A DNA stretch of 64,000 nucleotides from Gammaproteobacteria bacterium (GCA_021773565.1 JAJFJZ010000012.1:124001-188000); one strand, 5' to 3'. Shown: positions 50,093 through 62,236, numbered from the stretch's first letter. Numbers and translations are program-made. The notes: generated from the sequence alone by a model not told the origin.

Positions 50093-51142
50093 CTAAGGCT
50101 GGTAACTGGACAAAAAAGTGGCTACTCGCAACTTGGCGTTTTGCCTGATATTCAGATAGAAAAGCGCATAGTCGTAGACGTGAAGATTATCAAATCCCAT
50201 TGGTCGACTGGAAAAAGCCGCGGAATTAATTTCCGTTACGGTTAGTCCATTTTCAGCGCAAACGGCGTTTGCGGCGTGTGCTTCTACTTTTCCTGCTCCC
50301 TGGGTGCCAAAGTCAACACCGCCAGCATTGGCACTGCTGTCCATCTGTTCATTGTTTGCCTGCCAGCTCAACGGGTTTACGCAGATGCTGGTTGAGGAGG
50401 CGAGAATAGTAGCCGGTTCGGGGCCCACAGTATTCCATGATACCTGGCAACCCGTCTGCGATGGTGAGGTGCACACAGGTAAGCCATTGCTCTCATCGAT
50501 ATCGAATCCAATCGGATAGGCTGCGATCAGACGGCTTTGCAGATCGCTTCCCACCACCACTTCTTCTAATAATCGATCGGCGTGCTTCGATCCCTGGCTA
50601 TGAGCTGCGAGGATGAAGGGCCTGCCATTATTCCGGGTTTCAATAAAGTTTTTGAATGCGCTTTTAACATCCTGATATGCCAGATCCAAAGCCTGATCCC
50701 CATCGCCATTTTCATCCATAAAAGAATAGATAGTTGCCTGACGGTACCGGGGTGCATATACCTTGCAACAGCCATTAAAGGCACTGGCCTGGCCCTGTAT
50801 CGTAGTCTCGTCCGTAAAATCGTTGACCTTCTGGTTATCCAGTGGCTGGTTCCAGCTGTCCGATGTTAAATAGGTTGTAGGGTGGATGAAAAACACATCG
50901 ATACCGGATGCCGACTGGACGTCTTCAAAACTACCTTGCGGTAAGACATCAGCCAGATCGCTCCGTTCGGGTAGTGCTGCCCAGTGTGCCGGGTTGGAGT
51001 AGTCGGGGGCTGGAGGTGCTACGGATTGTGCAAAACTCTGGTCGGGTTGTATGGCCATTTTCAGCAACGCGAACCGGATCTCGCCAAAGAACGTATAAAC
51101 AAGAATGGCAATTACTGCCACGATACCAACGACAAATTTCAT
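50093..51142 (-). CDS. DUF3089 domain-containing alpha/beta-hydrolase-like protein
   Basis: Protein of 349 residues with an N-terminal hydrophobic anchor or signal (about residues 3-22), so probably membrane-attached with the domain in the periplasm. DVFFIHPTTYLTSDSWNQPL, YAPRYRQATIYSF and the nucleophile-elbow-like ILAAHSQGSKHADRLL define DUF3089, an alpha/beta-hydrolase relative of unknown substrate. It lies upstream of the symporter on the same strand with an 82-base gap and is divergent from gcvT. Confidence 0.85.
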   Translation of the reverse strand: MKFVVGIVAVIAILVYTFFGEIRFALLKMAIQPDQSFAQSVAPPAPDYSNPAHWAALPERSDLADVLPQGSFEDVQSASGIDVFFIHPTTYLTSDSWNQPLDNQKVNDFTDETTIQGQASAFNGCCKVYAPRYRQATIYSFMDENGDGDQALDLAYQDVKSAFKNFIETRNNGRPFILAAHSQGSKHADRLLEEVVVGSDLQSRLIAAYPIGFDIDESNGLPVCTSPSQTGCQVSWNTVGPEPATILASSTSICVNPLSWQANNEQMDSSANAGGVDFGTQGAGKVEAHAANAVCAENGLTVTEINSAAFSSRPMGFDNLHVYDYALFYLNIRQNAKLRVATFLSSYQP

Positions 51143-51288
51143 AGCTGTGCCCTTAATGATGCGCTCCAGGGGTAAGCAATTAGCATAACATGACGGTATC
51201 TGCAGGTAATCATCCAGTGCCCGTATTCGCGCCCCGTCTGTCGAGCGTTAGATAGACATCCAGCTGATGCTTTCACCCGGAGAGGCTA

Positions 51289-51316
51289 TTGGTTAAAGTG
51301 CGCGTCTTTATATGAC
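51289..51316 (+). promoter_or_regulatory. Weak candidate promoter of the gcv operon
   Basis: TTGGTT (51289-51294), 16 bases, TATGAC (51311-51316) would give a leader of about 35 bases to the gcvT ATG at 51357. Matches are modest. The 214-base gap holds no glycine riboswitch that I can recognise. Confidence 0.3.
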
Positions 51317-51356
51317 ACACTCAAAGAACAAAACTACTACGTTTGAGGTACCGGTA

Positions 51357-52427
51357 ATGTCCAAGCACACCGCATTACATGACGAGCATGTGCGCCTGGG
51401 TGTTAAAATGGTAAATTTTGCCGGTTGGGATATGCCACTGCATTACGGGTCCCAAATTGAAGAACACCATGCAGTGAGAAACGCAGCGGGTGCCTTTGAT
51501 GTCTCTCATATGACAATTATCGATGTGAGGGGGGGGGAGGCGCTGCCCTGGTTGCAGTACATGTTGGCAAATGATGTTGGGCGCATTGAGTGTGGTCAAG
51601 CGCAGTATGGGCTCATACTGAACTCTCAGGCGGGCATCATAGACGACCTGATCGTATACAAACGCAAGGACGATTTTCGTTTGATAGTTAACGCTGGTAC
51701 GCGCGAGAAAGTACTGGCATGGTTTGAACAAAACCAGCGTGGGTTTGAGATAAACTGGAAGCTGCGATCGGGGATGGCCATAATTGCTGTCCAGGGCCCT
51801 CAGGGCATAGCACTGGTGGAAAAAGCAACAGGTTTTGACGGCGCGAAAATGCCACCCTTCACATTTTTGGAAAATGCTGAATCGTGGATGTTTGCCAGAA
51901 CCGGGTATACCGGGGAGTCAGGGCTGGAAATAATTTTGCCGGAACAGGCAGCTCCCGGGCTGTGGCAAAATCTGATGCAGGCGGGGGTATCTGCTGTAGG
52001 TTTAGCTGCAAGAGATACGCTAAGACTGGAAGCGGGCATGAGTTTGTCCGGGCAGGATATGGATGAAACAACCCATGCTCTGGAATCGGCATTGGGCTGG
52101 ACGATTGCATGGAAGCCCGAAAACCGCTCTTTTATTGGAAGAGAGCCACTGGAACAGATTCGCAAAGCGGGGAGCGCTTTAAAACTGTGTGGAATAGTTT
52201 TGCAAAGTCGCGGGGTGCTACGGCACGGGCAAAAAATTATTAGCAAAGCCGGAGATGGAATTGTCACCAGCGGAATATATTCTCCTACTTTGGGTTACAG
52301 TATTGGTCTGGCGAGAGTGCCCAAAAATATAGAACCAGATTGCCACGTAGAAATACGGGGTAAACAACTGGCTGTTAAGTTGGTTCGGCCGCCCTTTGTG
52401 CGCAATGGCCAAAGGGTCTATAAATAA
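51357..52427 (+). CDS. gcvT: Glycine cleavage system T protein (aminomethyltransferase)
   Basis: Transfers the methylene group from the H-protein aminomethyl-lipoyl arm to tetrahydrofolate, releasing ammonia. 356 residues with [23 protein letters not shown], recognised by AGWDMP, then [20 protein letters not shown] and [18 protein letters not shown]. The frame is open to 51312; ATG 51357 is preferred because GAGG lies 8 bases upstream and the family N-terminus begins there. First gene of gcvT-H-PA-PB. Confidence 0.96.
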   Translation: MSKHTALHDEHVRLGVKMVNFAGWDMPLHYGSQIEEHHAVRNAAGAFDVSHMTIIDVRGGEALPWLQYMLANDVGRIECGQAQYGLILNSQAGIIDDLIVYKRKDDFRLIVNAGTREKVLAWFEQNQRGFEINWKLRSGMAIIAVQGPQGIALVEKATGFDGAKMPPFTFLENAESWMFARTGYTGESGLEIILPEQAAPGLWQNLMQAGVSAVGLAARDTLRLEAGMSLSGQDMDETTHALESALGWTIAWKPENRSFIGREPLEQIRKAGSALKLCGIVLQSRGVLRHGQKIISKAGDGIVTSGIYSPTLGYSIGLARVPKNIEPDCHVEIRGKQLAVKLVRPPFVRNGQRVYK

Positions 52428-52467
52428 AAAAACAAAAAAACATCTATTAGGTGATGGGGGACAGATA

Positions 52468-52863
52468 ATGAGTGACGCACCTGCAGAACTGAAATATTCC
52501 AGCAGCCACGAATGGGCCCGGTTGGAAGAAAATGGCATGGTTACAGTAGGAATCACTGAATTCGCCCAGGAAGCGCTTGGCGATATTGTGTTTGTGGAGC
52601 TTCCCGAAATGGGCGTGCAAATTGAATCTGGCGAAGAGGCGGGTGTCGTTGAGTCAGTTAAGGCTGCTGCTGACACTTACGCTCCCATCGGCGGAACCGT
52701 GGTGGAAGTTAATTCCGTGCTTGAGGATGAGCCGGAACGTGTGAACCAGGATGCCTTTGGAGACGGGTGGTTCTACCGTCTGGATCCACATGATGTGGAA
52801 GACCTGAGCGAACTGATGGACGCGGAAAGCTATCTGGAACTGTGTGAGAACGAGGCGCCCTAG
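52468..52863 (+). CDS. gcvH: Glycine cleavage system H protein
   Basis: Lipoyl carrier of 131 residues that shuttles the aminomethyl group between the P, T and L proteins. [15 protein letters not shown] starts the fold; the lipoylated lysine is in [15 protein letters not shown]. The frame is open further upstream, but ATG 52468 (preceded by GGGGGACAG) gives the family length. It lies 40 bases after gcvT, past an A-rich stretch, and 12 bases before gcvPA. Confidence 0.96.
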   Translation: MSDAPAELKYSSSHEWARLEENGMVTVGITEFAQEALGDIVFVELPEMGVQIESGEEAGVVESVKAAADTYAPIGGTVVEVNSVLEDEPERVNQDAFGDGWFYRLDPHDVEDLSELMDAESYLELCENEAP

Positions 52864-52875
52864 CGCGAATAAATA

Positions 52876-54249
52876 ATGCCCTTTATTCCCCATACCCAAC
52901 TGGATGTTAACGCCATGTTGGCTGAAATCGGCGTGGCCGAGTTGGACACCCTGTTTGACGAAATCCCTGCAGATATTCGAAACGGGTCGTTGCGACATGT
53001 ACCTCAGGCTATCAACGAAATGGATTTGCTCGCATTGTTTCGTCAGCGCGCAGAGATGGATCCCCCGTGTTTGTGTTTCGCAGGTGCCGGTGCATATGAC
53101 CACCATATTCCCTCCGCTGTCTGGGATGTTACCCAGCGGGGAGAATTTCTAACTGCCTATACCCCCTACCAGGCTGAGGCCAGCCAGGGAACTTTACAGC
53201 TCATTTACGAGTACCAGACCATGATGGCCAGATTGACCGGCATGGATGTATCCAACGCGTCGGTTTACGACGGTGCGAGCGGAATGGCCGAGTCCATATT
53301 GATGGCAATACGCGCAAACAAAAAAAACAAATCTCGCAGGGTGCTGGTTTGTAAAACGGTGCATCCCTTGTATCGTGAAGTTGCGCAGAGCATCGTACGC
53401 AATCAGGACATCCAGTTAGACGAGATACCCATTGCTGCCGATGGACGGGTGGATGTGGAAGGGCTGTGTGCTGATGATCTGTTTACGGGTGTTGAGGATG
53501 TTCCCGCGGCAATAGTTATCCAACAACCCAATTTTTTTGGTCAGTTGGAAGACGTAGACCGATTGTGTGACTGGGCAAAAGAGTGGGAGATACTGGTAAT
53601 TGCCGTGGTGAATCCCTTAAGCCTGGTCATCCTGAAGTCTCCTGACCAATGGGGCAATATGGGTGCTGATATAGTTTGTGGAGATGGGCAGCCTTTCGGC
53701 ATTCCTATGGCTTCCGGCGGGCCTTCGTTTGGCTTTATGTGCTGTCGACAAGCCCTGGTGCGCCAGATGCCGGGGCGTATCGTTGGGCGCACGGTTGATC
53801 TGGATGGCAAGCCGGGTTTTGTTTTGACTCTGCAAGCGCGAGAGCAACACATACGTCGCGCTAAAGCCACTTCCAATATCTGTACTAACCAGGGTTTGCT
53901 GGTTACTGCTGCCACTATTCACATGAGTCTGCTTGGAAGTAATGGCCTGGCACAGGTTGCCGCCAGTTGTCACCAGAATACCCTCGCACTTGTTAAGGTG
54001 CTGACTGATCTGGAGGGCGTGAGCCAGAAGTTTTCGGGTGAGTTTTTTCATGAAAGCATCATTTGTTTTGAAGGGCGTGATGCCGGGGAGATTGCAAGGC
54101 AATTAATTCAGCGCGGTATTCTCGGTGGGGTGCCTCTTGGCGAGCACTACCCGGAAATGTCAGATTGCCTGCTTTTATGTGCTACCGAAAAACGCACTTC
54201 GGCAGATATTCAGGTCTATGCCGCAGCACTTGAAGAGGCGCTGAAATGA
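52876..54249 (+). CDS. gcvPA: Glycine dehydrogenase (decarboxylating) subunit 1
   Basis: N-terminal half of the P protein as a separate subunit, 457 residues. [19 protein letters not shown] starts it; [44 protein letters not shown] and [18 protein letters not shown] (here recognised by GRIVGRTVD) are typical. The PLP lysine lies in the partner subunit. Its stop overlaps the gcvPB start by four bases (ATGA), ensuring paired synthesis. A split P protein differs from the single GcvP of enteric bacteria. Confidence 0.95.
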   Translation: MPFIPHTQLDVNAMLAEIGVAELDTLFDEIPADIRNGSLRHVPQAINEMDLLALFRQRAEMDPPCLCFAGAGAYDHHIPSAVWDVTQRGEFLTAYTPYQAEASQGTLQLIYEYQTMMARLTGMDVSNASVYDGASGMAESILMAIRANKKNKSRRVLVCKTVHPLYREVAQSIVRNQDIQLDEIPIAADGRVDVEGLCADDLFTGVEDVPAAIVIQQPNFFGQLEDVDRLCDWAKEWEILVIAVVNPLSLVILKSPDQWGNMGADIVCGDGQPFGIPMASGGPSFGFMCCRQALVRQMPGRIVGRTVDLDGKPGFVLTLQAREQHIRRAKATSNICTNQGLLVTAATIHMSLLGSNGLAQVAASCHQNTLALVKVLTDLEGVSQKFSGEFFHESIICFEGRDAGEIARQLIQRGILGGVPLGEHYPEMSDCLLLCATEKRTSADIQVYAAALEEALK

Positions 54250-55790
54250 GTATTGAACTGAGTTCTGAACCGGGTACTGAGCTCAAACGGGGCGTTGCCA
54301 GGGTAATTTTTGAACTCAGCGCTCCTGGCAGACAGGCGCGGGCACAAACCACTATGCTTGATCCGGACGTCTATTTACCGGATGGGGAAAACTCTGTCTG
54401 GAAAGACCTGCCAGAAGGTTTACTTCGTAAAACATTACCGGGTTTACCTGAAGTATCCGAGTTACAGGTAGTTCGGCACTATACGGGTTTGTCGGTCAAA
54501 AACTTCTCTATCGATAAACAGTTTTATCCCCTTGGATCCTGCACCATGAAATACAATCCGCGCGGCGCGCAACATGCGGCGTTGCTTCCCGGCTTCAGGG
54601 ACAGGCACCCTATGTTACCGGGTGAGGTAAACCAGGGCCTATTGACTTGTTTTTACGACCTTCAGGAAATATTAAAGGACATTACCGGGATGAAAGGTGT
54701 TTCCCTGTCGCCCATGGCGGGTGCACAGGGGGAATTTGCGGGGGTCGCAATGATCAGGGCGTATCACGAAAGCCGTTCGGATCCGCGTACCGAAATACTG
54801 GTGCCCAGTGCCGCTCACGGTACGAATCCGGCAACCGCTGTTATGTGTGGGTACACAGTCAGGGAGGTTCCTCTGGATGCACAGGGAGACATAGACCTTG
54901 TTGCACTTAAAGCAGCTGTGGGACCCCAGACAGCGGGGTTGATGATGACCAATCCCTCCACCTGTGGTGTCTTTGAGAAAGAGATCAAGCAGATCGCTGC
55001 CTGTGTACATGAAGCCGGTGGATTGCTGTACTACGATGGCGCAAACCTGAATGCCATCCTTGGAAAAGTTAAGCCCGGGGATATGGGCTTTGATGTGCTC
55101 CATATGAATTTGCACAAAACCTTTGCAACACCGCATGGCGGCGGGGGTCCGGGCGCTGGACCGGTTGGCGTTGGAGAGAAGCTGCTGCCGTTTTTACCCA
55201 CGCCGATTGTAGGCAGGGTGGGTGATGGTATTGAGGAAATACACTATCGCTGGTTAGGGCGGGAAGATATCCCATTGTCTATAGGTCGTTTATCGGCATT
55301 CATGGGGAATGCGGGAATATTATTACGCGCTCTGGCCTATGCGCTGATGTTGGGGCGCGATGGTGTACACCGTGTTGGCGAATTCGCCACACTGAATGCA
55401 AATTACATGGCAAGCCGGCTGCAGAAGGCCGGCTTTGAATTGAGTTTTAAAAACCGCAGAGCCAGTCACGAATTTGTCCTATCGCTTTCCAAACAGGCTC
55501 GGGAGCTAGGAGTAAATGCGATGGATTTTGCCAAACGTTTACTGGATTACGGAGTGCATGCACCTACAACATATTTTCCCCTGCTAATACCGGAGTGTTT
55601 TCTGATAGAGCCCACCGAAACGGAAAGCAGGGAAGAGATCGATTATTTTGTAGATGCCCTAATCGCTATTCAAAAAGAAGCCGAAACAGACCCCGAGTTG
55701 GTAAAAACAGCTCCCCACACTTTGCCCGTTAGAAGGCTGGATGATGTCAAGGCTGCCAGAGAGCTGGATCTGACCTGGAAGGCAATTTAG
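54246..55790 (+). CDS. gcvPB: Glycine dehydrogenase (decarboxylating) subunit 2
   Basis: C-terminal, catalytic half of the P protein, 514 residues. [14 protein letters not shown] and [14 protein letters not shown] belong to the substrate region. The PLP-binding lysine is in [17 protein letters not shown], and the late [10 protein letters not shown] and [12 protein letters not shown] complete the family pattern. Overlaps gcvPA by four bases. Its stop codon overlaps that of the convergent MFS gene (TTAG), leaving no room for a separate terminator. Confidence 0.96.
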   Translation: MSIELSSEPGTELKRGVARVIFELSAPGRQARAQTTMLDPDVYLPDGENSVWKDLPEGLLRKTLPGLPEVSELQVVRHYTGLSVKNFSIDKQFYPLGSCTMKYNPRGAQHAALLPGFRDRHPMLPGEVNQGLLTCFYDLQEILKDITGMKGVSLSPMAGAQGEFAGVAMIRAYHESRSDPRTEILVPSAAHGTNPATAVMCGYTVREVPLDAQGDIDLVALKAAVGPQTAGLMMTNPSTCGVFEKEIKQIAACVHEAGGLLYYDGANLNAILGKVKPGDMGFDVLHMNLHKTFATPHGGGGPGAGPVGVGEKLLPFLPTPIVGRVGDGIEEIHYRWLGREDIPLSIGRLSAFMGNAGILLRALAYALMLGRDGVHRVGEFATLNANYMASRLQKAGFELSFKNRRASHEFVLSLSKQARELGVNAMDFAKRLLDYGVHAPTTYFPLLIPECFLIEPTETESREEIDYFVDALIAIQKEAETDPELVKTAPHTLPVRRLDDVKAARELDLTWKAI

Positions 55791-57112
55791 TCAGGTGCTG
55801 CTTCGAGGTCTCTTCTCAATGTTCTGGCGGCCATATAAAAATGGCACGTTGACCAGAACATAACGGGTGGAAGCACATACAACATTGCCTGGCGCAGAGA
55901 CTCTGTTCCCAGGCTGGTGCTGAAGTAGTCACTCAAAATACCAATGGTCCATGGCCCGAGTCCGAGGCCGATAATATTGAGAATTAAAAACAGGATCGCT
56001 GATGCCGTGGCACGCATCCGTAGACCCACCAGTCCATGCGTCGTGGCGATGGCATTGCCAAGATAAACGTTGAAAAGTATGCCGGGTATGATGGACAGCA
56101 TAAGCGCTGTGTATGGGTTGTCGACAAGATAAACAGCAACCATAAATGGCACACAGACCAGTCCGGTGAGTGCAGGTAGCCACATATACCAGCGTTTATC
56201 CTGGTGGGCTAATCTGTCAGCGAGCAAACCTCCGCCAAACACGCCGATTGCGCCTGCAAGCCCCAGAATAAGCGCCAGGTAGGTGCCTAGCTCACCGGTG
56301 CTCATTGAGTGGCTTCGAATCATAAATGACGCTGTCCAACTGCTGGTGCTATAACCGGCGAACGCGTTGAGTGCTGCTGCAAAAGCTATATGCCGAAACG
56401 ATACGCGGCTCCATAACAGAGACACAACTTGCATAAAGGGAATACTTTCATCTGAAACCTGCCTTTTTTCGGCAAGGCCTCGCATCGGCTCTTTTAGGGT
56501 AAAACGCACGATTAGCGCTAAAAATATTCCGGGCACGCCAACAACTACGAAAGCAACACGCCACCCAAAGTACTGGTCCAGCCAACCACCAAAGAGAAAT
56601 CCGAATAGAATGCCAAAGTTTACCCCCATGGAGTAAAAGGAAATTGCGCTGGCGCGTTGTGTTGCTGGAAAAATATCTGAAATGATAGAATGGGAGGGAG
56701 GGCTACCACCAGCTTCGCCAACACCCACGCCAATTCTCGCAATGAGCAGCTGAGTGTAGTTCTGTACGGCCCCGCTCAGTGCGGTCATGAGACTCCATAG
56801 ACCGACCGAAAACGCGACAATATTGCGTCGATTGGCTCTATCTGCCCAACGTGCTATGGGTATCCCGGCTGTTACATAAAATACTGCAAAGGCAAACCCG
56901 GTTAACAATCCCAACTGGCTATCGGACAAATTCAGCTCAAGTTTTATTGATTCCTGCAAAATGGCCAGCAATTGCCGGTCAATAAAGTTGAAACTGTAGA
57001 CAATGGTTAGCAGTACCAAAGCATAATTGCGAGCGCTGGCAGTGGAGTAGTCATTTTCGTTTGGTTGTTCGGGTGCAGCCGCGGACTGTGTAGTGTGTTG
57101 CGGGTCAGACAT
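55787..57112 (-). CDS. MFS transporter, spinster-like
   Basis: Carrier of 441 residues with about 12 membrane helices. [19 protein letters not shown] and [24 protein letters not shown] are the N-terminal signatures of the spinster-like major facilitators, here recognised by NFIDRQ and [29 protein letters not shown] is the third motif. Substrate unknown; a hydrophobic or organic anion is possible. AAAGAGG precedes the ATG. It is 79 bases downstream of the DUF255 gene on the same strand. Confidence 0.88.
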   Translation of the reverse strand: MSDPQHTTQSAAAPEQPNENDYSTASARNYALVLLTIVYSFNFIDRQLLAILQESIKLELNLSDSQLGLLTGFAFAVFYVTAGIPIARWADRANRRNIVAFSVGLWSLMTALSGAVQNYTQLLIARIGVGVGEAGGSPPSHSIISDIFPATQRASAISFYSMGVNFGILFGFLFGGWLDQYFGWRVAFVVVGVPGIFLALIVRFTLKEPMRGLAEKRQVSDESIPFMQVVSLLWSRVSFRHIAFAAALNAFAGYSTSSWTASFMIRSHSMSTGELGTYLALILGLAGAIGVFGGGLLADRLAHQDKRWYMWLPALTGLVCVPFMVAVYLVDNPYTALMLSIIPGILFNVYLGNAIATTHGLVGLRMRATASAILFLILNIIGLGLGPWTIGILSDYFSTSLGTESLRQAMLYVLPPVMFWSTCHFYMAARTLRRDLEAAPD

Positions 57113-57172
57113 GTATGCCTCTTTTTTTGTTTTCAGCTTACATAGCGAGATGGAGAATAGCTACAGAGTTAT

Positions 57173-57191
57173 TCCGGGGGTATTGCCCGGA
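57173..57191 (-). terminator. Hairpin after the DUF255 gene
   Basis: TCCGGG and CCCGGA arms pair around a 7-base loop directly after the DUF255 stop. There is no T-tract on the minus strand, so it may be an mRNA 3' stabiliser or attenuator rather than a strong terminator. Confidence 0.35.
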
Positions 57192-59291
57192 CTAATTGGC
57201 CAGAGCACTTGCAAGTGCATCAATACTGGTTATCGGCAGTGAACAACTTAATCCCTGACAAATATACGCGGTGGAGCGTGATTGCTGTTCCATACTTACC
57301 AGCTTGGGCAACTGGCCAGGAATATGTTTGTTGTTGTCTTCATACGGGATAAAAAATGCCTTTCTATCGGGAGCATATACAGAGCGGCATACACCCAGCC
57401 AGCGTTCGCTGTCTGCAGAGGGGCCACGAATAAGAATCAGTTCTGGCGGGCTTATCCAGTTCTGCAATGCCGAAACGAACGATACATGTCCTGCAGGGGA
57501 CTGCTCGATCGCAGGTTTGGCCCAGTTTAGGGTTTGCTCTGCAAGTTCCAGGTACCGCGGCTTTACAAACAGGTGCCCGAGAGTAATCAACACCTGAACC
57601 ATGGTGGCATTACCGGGCGAAACAGCCTCATCACTTGTGGGTTTGGGCCGGTAAATCAAGGATTCGTGATCGTGTGCTGTAAAGAAAAAACCACCATTAT
57701 CTTTGTCGAAAAACAGGCTGATTGCCTTTTCGGCAAGCCTTCGCACAAAATCCACATCATTGTCCCGCCAGCGTGTAGCCATCGCAGTAAGGCAGGCATC
57801 CATCAGATTTGCGTAATCGTCGAGATAGGCCAGGTGTTTTGTTTTACCCTGCGCCCAGGTTGAGTACAAACGTTGTTCGCGCTTGTCCCAGAGTTCCCGT
57901 TGTGCAAAATCAAGTGCTGCGAGCGCTGATTGCAACCAGCTTTCCTCTCCCAGTTGCTGGTGCGCCTGTAACATACCTTTGATTGCCAATCCGTTCCAGG
58001 AAGCAAGAATTTTTATGTCGGTTGCCGGTGGAACTCTGTGCATTCGCTCTGCCAGCAACTTGATTTTGGCGCTTCGAAAAATTTGCACGGCTTCTTCAGC
58101 ATCCATACCCAGTCGATCAATTACCGAGCGCCACGCATCGCTGCGTTTTAATACCCATTGGTGTTCAAAATTGGCCGGTTTGTCCAGGCCATAAAGTGTC
58201 TCTATCAGGGCATACTCATCCGCATTGAGCAGTGCCTTTACCTTGTGTCGGAGCCAGATGTAGTAAACGCCTTCCTGTCCTTCAGAATCGGCGTCCATAG
58301 CTGAATAGTAGGCCCCTTCCGGGGATTGCATGTCTCTTATCATCCAATCGGCAGTGTCACGAACGACATCGCTGAATAGAGCATCCGGACCAAATTGCAG
58401 CGCGTCAGAGAACAGCATTAACAGTTCACCGTTGTCGTATAACATCTTTTCGAAATGCGGTATGGTCCACTCCCCGTCTACGGTGTACCGATAAAAACCT
58501 CCTGCCAGCTGATCGTAGATTCCACCCCTTGCTATTCTGGTTAGGGTTTGCATTACCTTGTCCAGGATTTTGGGGCCTTTATCACCACGCAATTTTGTAT
58601 ATCTGAACTGCTCCATGAGATAGCGAATTCGTGAGGGCATTGGGAATTTCGGCGCGCCGCCAAAGCCTCCGGATTTTTGGTCGTACTGGGCTTCGAGTGC
58701 CTGGCTGGTAAGGGAAATAATTTCCCCGTCCGGGTGCTTGGCCTCGAGTTGATCCAACTGGTTTATCCGCTTGAGCACCGCGGTAAGCTCTTTACCCTGT
58801 TTGCCAAGTGTCTCTGTCTGGTCCTCAAATGCCGTTGCTATCCTGACCAGCAAGTCTGTGAATCCGGGTAGTTGATAGCGGGGTGCCGGGGGGAAATAGG
58901 TGCCGGAAAAAAACGGCGCTAGCGAATGTGGATCCAGAAAGACGGTTAGTGGCCAACCTCCGGATTGTTGAGTCATCAATTGGTGGGCCAGTTGGTAAAC
59001 CTTGTCCAGGTCGGGACGCTCCTCTCGATCAACCTTTATGTTTAGAAAGTTCTGATTCATTACCTCAGCACATTCCGGGTTCTCAAAGGATTCGTGTGCC
59101 ATTACGTGACACCAGTGACAGGCCGAATAACCGATAGACAAGAGGATAGGTTTGTTGGTGTCCCGTGCTTTTTGCAGGCTGGTGTCTGACCATGGCTGCC
59201 AGTGCACAGGGTTATCAGCGTGTTGCAGTAGATAAGGACTGGTTTCCAGGAACAAAAGATTGCTATCAGTTTCTTTAGACGTAAGCGACAT
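57192..59291 (-). CDS. Thioredoxin-domain protein of the DUF255/YyaL (Spata20-like) family
   Basis: Cytoplasmic protein of 699 residues. The N-terminal thioredoxin-like domain (about 1-170) has [17 protein letters not shown], the redox-like pair in [16 protein letters not shown] and [13 protein letters not shown]. The remainder is an (alpha/alpha)6-barrel region with [41 protein letters not shown] and [13 protein letters not shown]. The family is widespread and of unknown activity. Full length. Divergent from rppH across a gap with an inverted repeat. Confidence 0.93.
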   Translation of the reverse strand: MSLTSKETDSNLLFLETSPYLLQHADNPVHWQPWSDTSLQKARDTNKPILLSIGYSACHWCHVMAHESFENPECAEVMNQNFLNIKVDREERPDLDKVYQLAHQLMTQQSGGWPLTVFLDPHSLAPFFSGTYFPPAPRYQLPGFTDLLVRIATAFEDQTETLGKQGKELTAVLKRINQLDQLEAKHPDGEIISLTSQALEAQYDQKSGGFGGAPKFPMPSRIRYLMEQFRYTKLRGDKGPKILDKVMQTLTRIARGGIYDQLAGGFYRYTVDGEWTIPHFEKMLYDNGELLMLFSDALQFGPDALFSDVVRDTADWMIRDMQSPEGAYYSAMDADSEGQEGVYYIWLRHKVKALLNADEYALIETLYGLDKPANFEHQWVLKRSDAWRSVIDRLGMDAEEAVQIFRSAKIKLLAERMHRVPPATDIKILASWNGLAIKGMLQAHQQLGEESWLQSALAALDFAQRELWDKREQRLYSTWAQGKTKHLAYLDDYANLMDACLTAMATRWRDNDVDFVRRLAEKAISLFFDKDNGGFFFTAHDHESLIYRPKPTSDEAVSPGNATMVQVLITLGHLFVKPRYLELAEQTLNWAKPAIEQSPAGHVSFVSALQNWISPPELILIRGPSADSERWLGVCRSVYAPDRKAFFIPYEDNNKHIPGQLPKLVSMEQQSRSTAYICQGLSCSLPITSIDALASALAN

Positions 59292-59306
59292 ATCGCCTGT
59301 GTTTCC

Positions 59307-59336
59307 TTATTCAGAGCAGGATGGGTTTCTGAATAA
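59307..59336. promoter_or_regulatory. Inverted repeat in the DUF255/rppH divergent gap
   Basis: Perfect 8-base arms TTATTCAG (59307-59314) and CTGAATAA (59329-59336) separated by 14 bases, with a further CTGAATA copy at about 59347-59354. It could be a dimeric operator acting on either gene. No regulator can be named. Confidence 0.4.
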
Positions 59337-59415
59337 CAATTATACCCTGAATAGGCCTCGCTTTATGAATGGCTTCCCATGTGAAACAATCCGTTATTGA
59401 ATGGGGGTATTGTGC

Positions 59416-59967
59416 GTGATTGATGCAGATGGATTCAGACCAAACGTGGGCATTGTACTTAGCAATGCACAGGGTCAGGTTCTGTGGGCTCGACGTGTGG
59501 GTCAACAGGCCTGGCAGTTTCCCCAGGGAGGCATAGACAAGGGTGAAACTCCTGAGCAGGCGCTGTACCGTGAACTGGAGGAGGAAATAGGCCTAAAACC
59601 ACAAGACGTGAAGGTAGTTGCCTGTACGCGTCGCTGGCTGAAGTACCGTCTGCCCGATCAGTACCGCCGACGTGATTCAGAAGCGCAATTCATCGGACAA
59701 AAACAAAAATGGTATCTCTTGCGAATCACGGCTGCAGATGAAGCCATTCGGGTAGAGAGCGGAGATAAACCCGAGTTCGATGAATGGCGATGGGTATCCT
59801 ATTGGTACCCCTTGGGCCAGGTCATTGATTTTAAAAAGGATGTATATCGCCGCGCACTGCTGGAGCTGGCACCACAGCTGGTTCCACAGGCCTGCTCCGG
59901 TACAACGGACTTGCCCATCGCTGCGCACGACAAGTCTTTGCAAAGCGGTAACTGCAAAGATGCTTGA
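59416..59967 (+). CDS. rppH: RNA pyrophosphohydrolase RppH
   Basis: Nudix hydrolase of 183 residues that removes pyrophosphate from mRNA 5' ends and so starts RNase E-dependent decay. [31 protein letters not shown] and the Nudix box [22 protein letters not shown] (given by its key residues GxxxxxE...REL-EE-G, about 38-59) are intact, followed by [15 protein letters not shown] 59416 is chosen over ATG 59401 because GGGGG lies 8 bases upstream and homologues begin at IDxDG. Overlaps ptsP by eight bases. Confidence 0.95.
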   Translation: MIDADGFRPNVGIVLSNAQGQVLWARRVGQQAWQFPQGGIDKGETPEQALYRELEEEIGLKPQDVKVVACTRRWLKYRLPDQYRRRDSEAQFIGQKQKWYLLRITAADEAIRVESGDKPEFDEWRWVSYWYPLGQVIDFKKDVYRRALLELAPQLVPQACSGTTDLPIAAHDKSLQSGNCKDA

Positions 59968-62236
59968 GTCACTACGACACATTGTTCAGGAGGTCGATAC
60001 TGCCCGCTCGTTCAAGGACGCGCTGGACACCCTGGTGGTAAGTGTAAAACAAACACTAAATACGGATGTATGTTCGGTCTTTCTCGTGGACCGTGACACC
60101 AGACGTTTTGTATTTGCGGCAACCGAAGGCCTGAATAAGGAAGCGCTTGGCAAGGTAACCCTGGCACACAATGAGGGCCTGGTAGGCCAGGTAGGGCTTA
60201 AATCAGAACCAGTGAACCTGGAAGATGCGACCCTGCATGAAAGCTTTCATTTCATTCCCGAGATAGGTGAAGAGCCGTTCCATGCCTTCCTGGGCGTGCC
60301 TGTTATTCACCACCGACGCCTCCTGGGAGTATTGGTTGTACAGCAGACACAATCACGACGTTTTGATGAAAACGAAGAAGCCTTTATGGTTACTCTCTCG
60401 GCCCAATTGGCCGGATTGATTGCCAATGCGGAGGCAACTGGAGAAACATCACATCTGGGTGAGGTGGAATATGATCATCTCGATGCGGAATTTGTGGGCA
60501 TACCGGGCGCTCCCGGATTCGTTATCGGCACCGCGGTAGTCATTCACCCGGCTGCAAACCTGGATCGCGTGCCGGACAAAAAGACCGAAGATATAACCCA
60601 GGAACTTCTGCTATTTGATAAGGCGCTGGAATCTGTTCGAAGGGATATAAAGCGGGTGAGTACCCAGCTGTCAGCCAGCCTGCCCAAAGAAGAAGTGGCG
60701 TTGTTCGATGCATACCTGCATATGCTGGACGATAATGCGCTGGGTGATGAGATTCGAGTTGTAATTCGAAAGAGCCAGTGGGCACAGGGTGCGGTGCGGG
60801 AAGTAATTCAGGAGCACATTGGTAAATTTGAGAAGATGAAAGACTCCTACCTGCGTGAACGCGCAGCCGATGTTCGGGAGTTGGGGCAGCGGATTTTGGC
60901 GTATTTGCAGGATTTGCGAAGACATAAAACCTATTACCCGAACGACACTATTCTGGTTGGTGAGGAAATTACGCCGTCCATGATGGCGGATGTTCCACAA
61001 GGCCTGCTAAAAGGTATAGTTTCCCTGCGGGGCTCAGGTAACTCCCATGTGGCAATTTTGGCACGTGCCATGGATGTTCCCACCGTGATGGGGGCGATAG
61101 ATATCCCGCTCTATTCGGTCGAAAACCACATCATAATTGTGGATGGGCATTATGGCCATGTGTACGCAAACCCCTCCGAAGGCAGAAAGAAACACTTTCA
61201 AAAACTCCGTCAAAATGAGGAAGGTTTTTCATTCGAGTTGGAGGCACTCAAGGATCTACCGGCAGTAACGTCGGATGGTTACCGAATTCGATTGTGGGCA
61301 AATGTAGGTTTCAGCGGGGATCTGGTGCGTTCACTGGACAGGGGTGCCGAGGGTATTGGCCTGTTCAGAACGGAGGTCCCCTTTATGACCTCAGAACGCT
61401 TCCCCACAGAAGAAGAACAGCGGCGTATTTATCATGAGCACATTCGTGCTTTTAGTCCCCGCCCCGTCACCATGCGAACGCTGGATATTGGGGGTGACAA
61501 GACACTCAGTTATTTTCCCATTGTAGAAGATAATCCTTTTCTTGGATGGCGCGGAATTCGTGTGACGCTGGATCATCCCGAGATATTTATTGTGCAGGCC
61601 CGTGCGATGATAAAAGCCAACGCAGGACTAAAGGGTGATTTGCGTATTATGCTGCCCATGGTCTCCAAAATATCTGAAGTTGAAGAGGGTAAGGAACTGG
61701 TTGAGAGAGCCTACCGGGAGGTAAAAGAGGAAGGTTTTGATGTCGCCGCTCCGTTGGTCGGCGTGATGATCGAGGTGCCAGCTGCAGTTTACCAGGCTCG
61801 ACAACTGGCAAAAATTACCGATTTTCTGGCGGTGGGCTCCAATGATCTTACGCAATATATGCTTGCTGTTGATCGCAATAATCCGCGTGTCGCAGATCTG
61901 TACCAGGATTTACATCCGGCAGTAATTTGTGCGCTACGCGAAGTATCCAAAGCGGCGCACGTGGAAGGCAAGGGCGTAGGAATATGTGGGGAACTGGCAG
62001 GTACCGCAATCGGTGCTATTTTGCTGGTAGGTATGGGCTACGACGTTTTGTCAATGAATGCTACCAGCCTGCCCCGGGTAAAATGGGTGCTACGGCAAGT
62101 CTCTCTGCGCCGGGCCAGGCTGATGTTGTCAAAAGTGCTGCGCATGCACGATACGGAAAGCATCGTGAGTTATATGCAAAACGAGTTGCTGGAGGCTGGG
62201 CTTGAGCGTGTTGTGGCTCGCCATACGAGTACTTAA
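59960..62236 (+). CDS. ptsP: Phosphoenolpyruvate-protein phosphotransferase PtsP (EI-Ntr)
   Basis: First enzyme of the nitrogen-related PTS, 758 residues. An N-terminal GAF domain (about 1-155) precedes the EI domain. The phosphohistidine is in [18 protein letters not shown], the PEP-binding region has [12 protein letters not shown] and [15 protein letters not shown], and the C-terminal active-site cysteine is in [17 protein letters not shown] 59960 overlaps the rppH stop, the standard rppH-ptsP pair. Its stop is shared with the convergent MoaD-like gene (TTAA). Confidence 0.95.
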   Translation: MLESLRHIVQEVDTARSFKDALDTLVVSVKQTLNTDVCSVFLVDRDTRRFVFAATEGLNKEALGKVTLAHNEGLVGQVGLKSEPVNLEDATLHESFHFIPEIGEEPFHAFLGVPVIHHRRLLGVLVVQQTQSRRFDENEEAFMVTLSAQLAGLIANAEATGETSHLGEVEYDHLDAEFVGIPGAPGFVIGTAVVIHPAANLDRVPDKKTEDITQELLLFDKALESVRRDIKRVSTQLSASLPKEEVALFDAYLHMLDDNALGDEIRVVIRKSQWAQGAVREVIQEHIGKFEKMKDSYLRERAADVRELGQRILAYLQDLRRHKTYYPNDTILVGEEITPSMMADVPQGLLKGIVSLRGSGNSHVAILARAMDVPTVMGAIDIPLYSVENHIIIVDGHYGHVYANPSEGRKKHFQKLRQNEEGFSFELEALKDLPAVTSDGYRIRLWANVGFSGDLVRSLDRGAEGIGLFRTEVPFMTSERFPTEEEQRRIYHEHIRAFSPRPVTMRTLDIGGDKTLSYFPIVEDNPFLGWRGIRVTLDHPEIFIVQARAMIKANAGLKGDLRIMLPMVSKISEVEEGKELVERAYREVKEEGFDVAAPLVGVMIEVPAAVYQARQLAKITDFLAVGSNDLTQYMLAVDRNNPRVADLYQDLHPAVICALREVSKAAHVEGKGVGICGELAGTAIGAILLVGMGYDVLSMNATSLPRVKWVLRQVSLRRARLMLSKVLRMHDTESIVSYMQNELLEAGLERVVARHTST

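Noticed and set aside
51143-51356. Glycine riboswitch upstream of gcvT
   Set aside because: A CCGGAGAGG string is present, but the conserved GCCGAAGG and CTCTCAGGCAAAAGGAC blocks of the glycine aptamer are not found in the gap.
57113-57191. Rho-independent terminator between the DUF255 and MFS genes
   Set aside because: The stem is good, but no T-run follows it on the transcribed strand, so it is listed only as a low-confidence hairpin.
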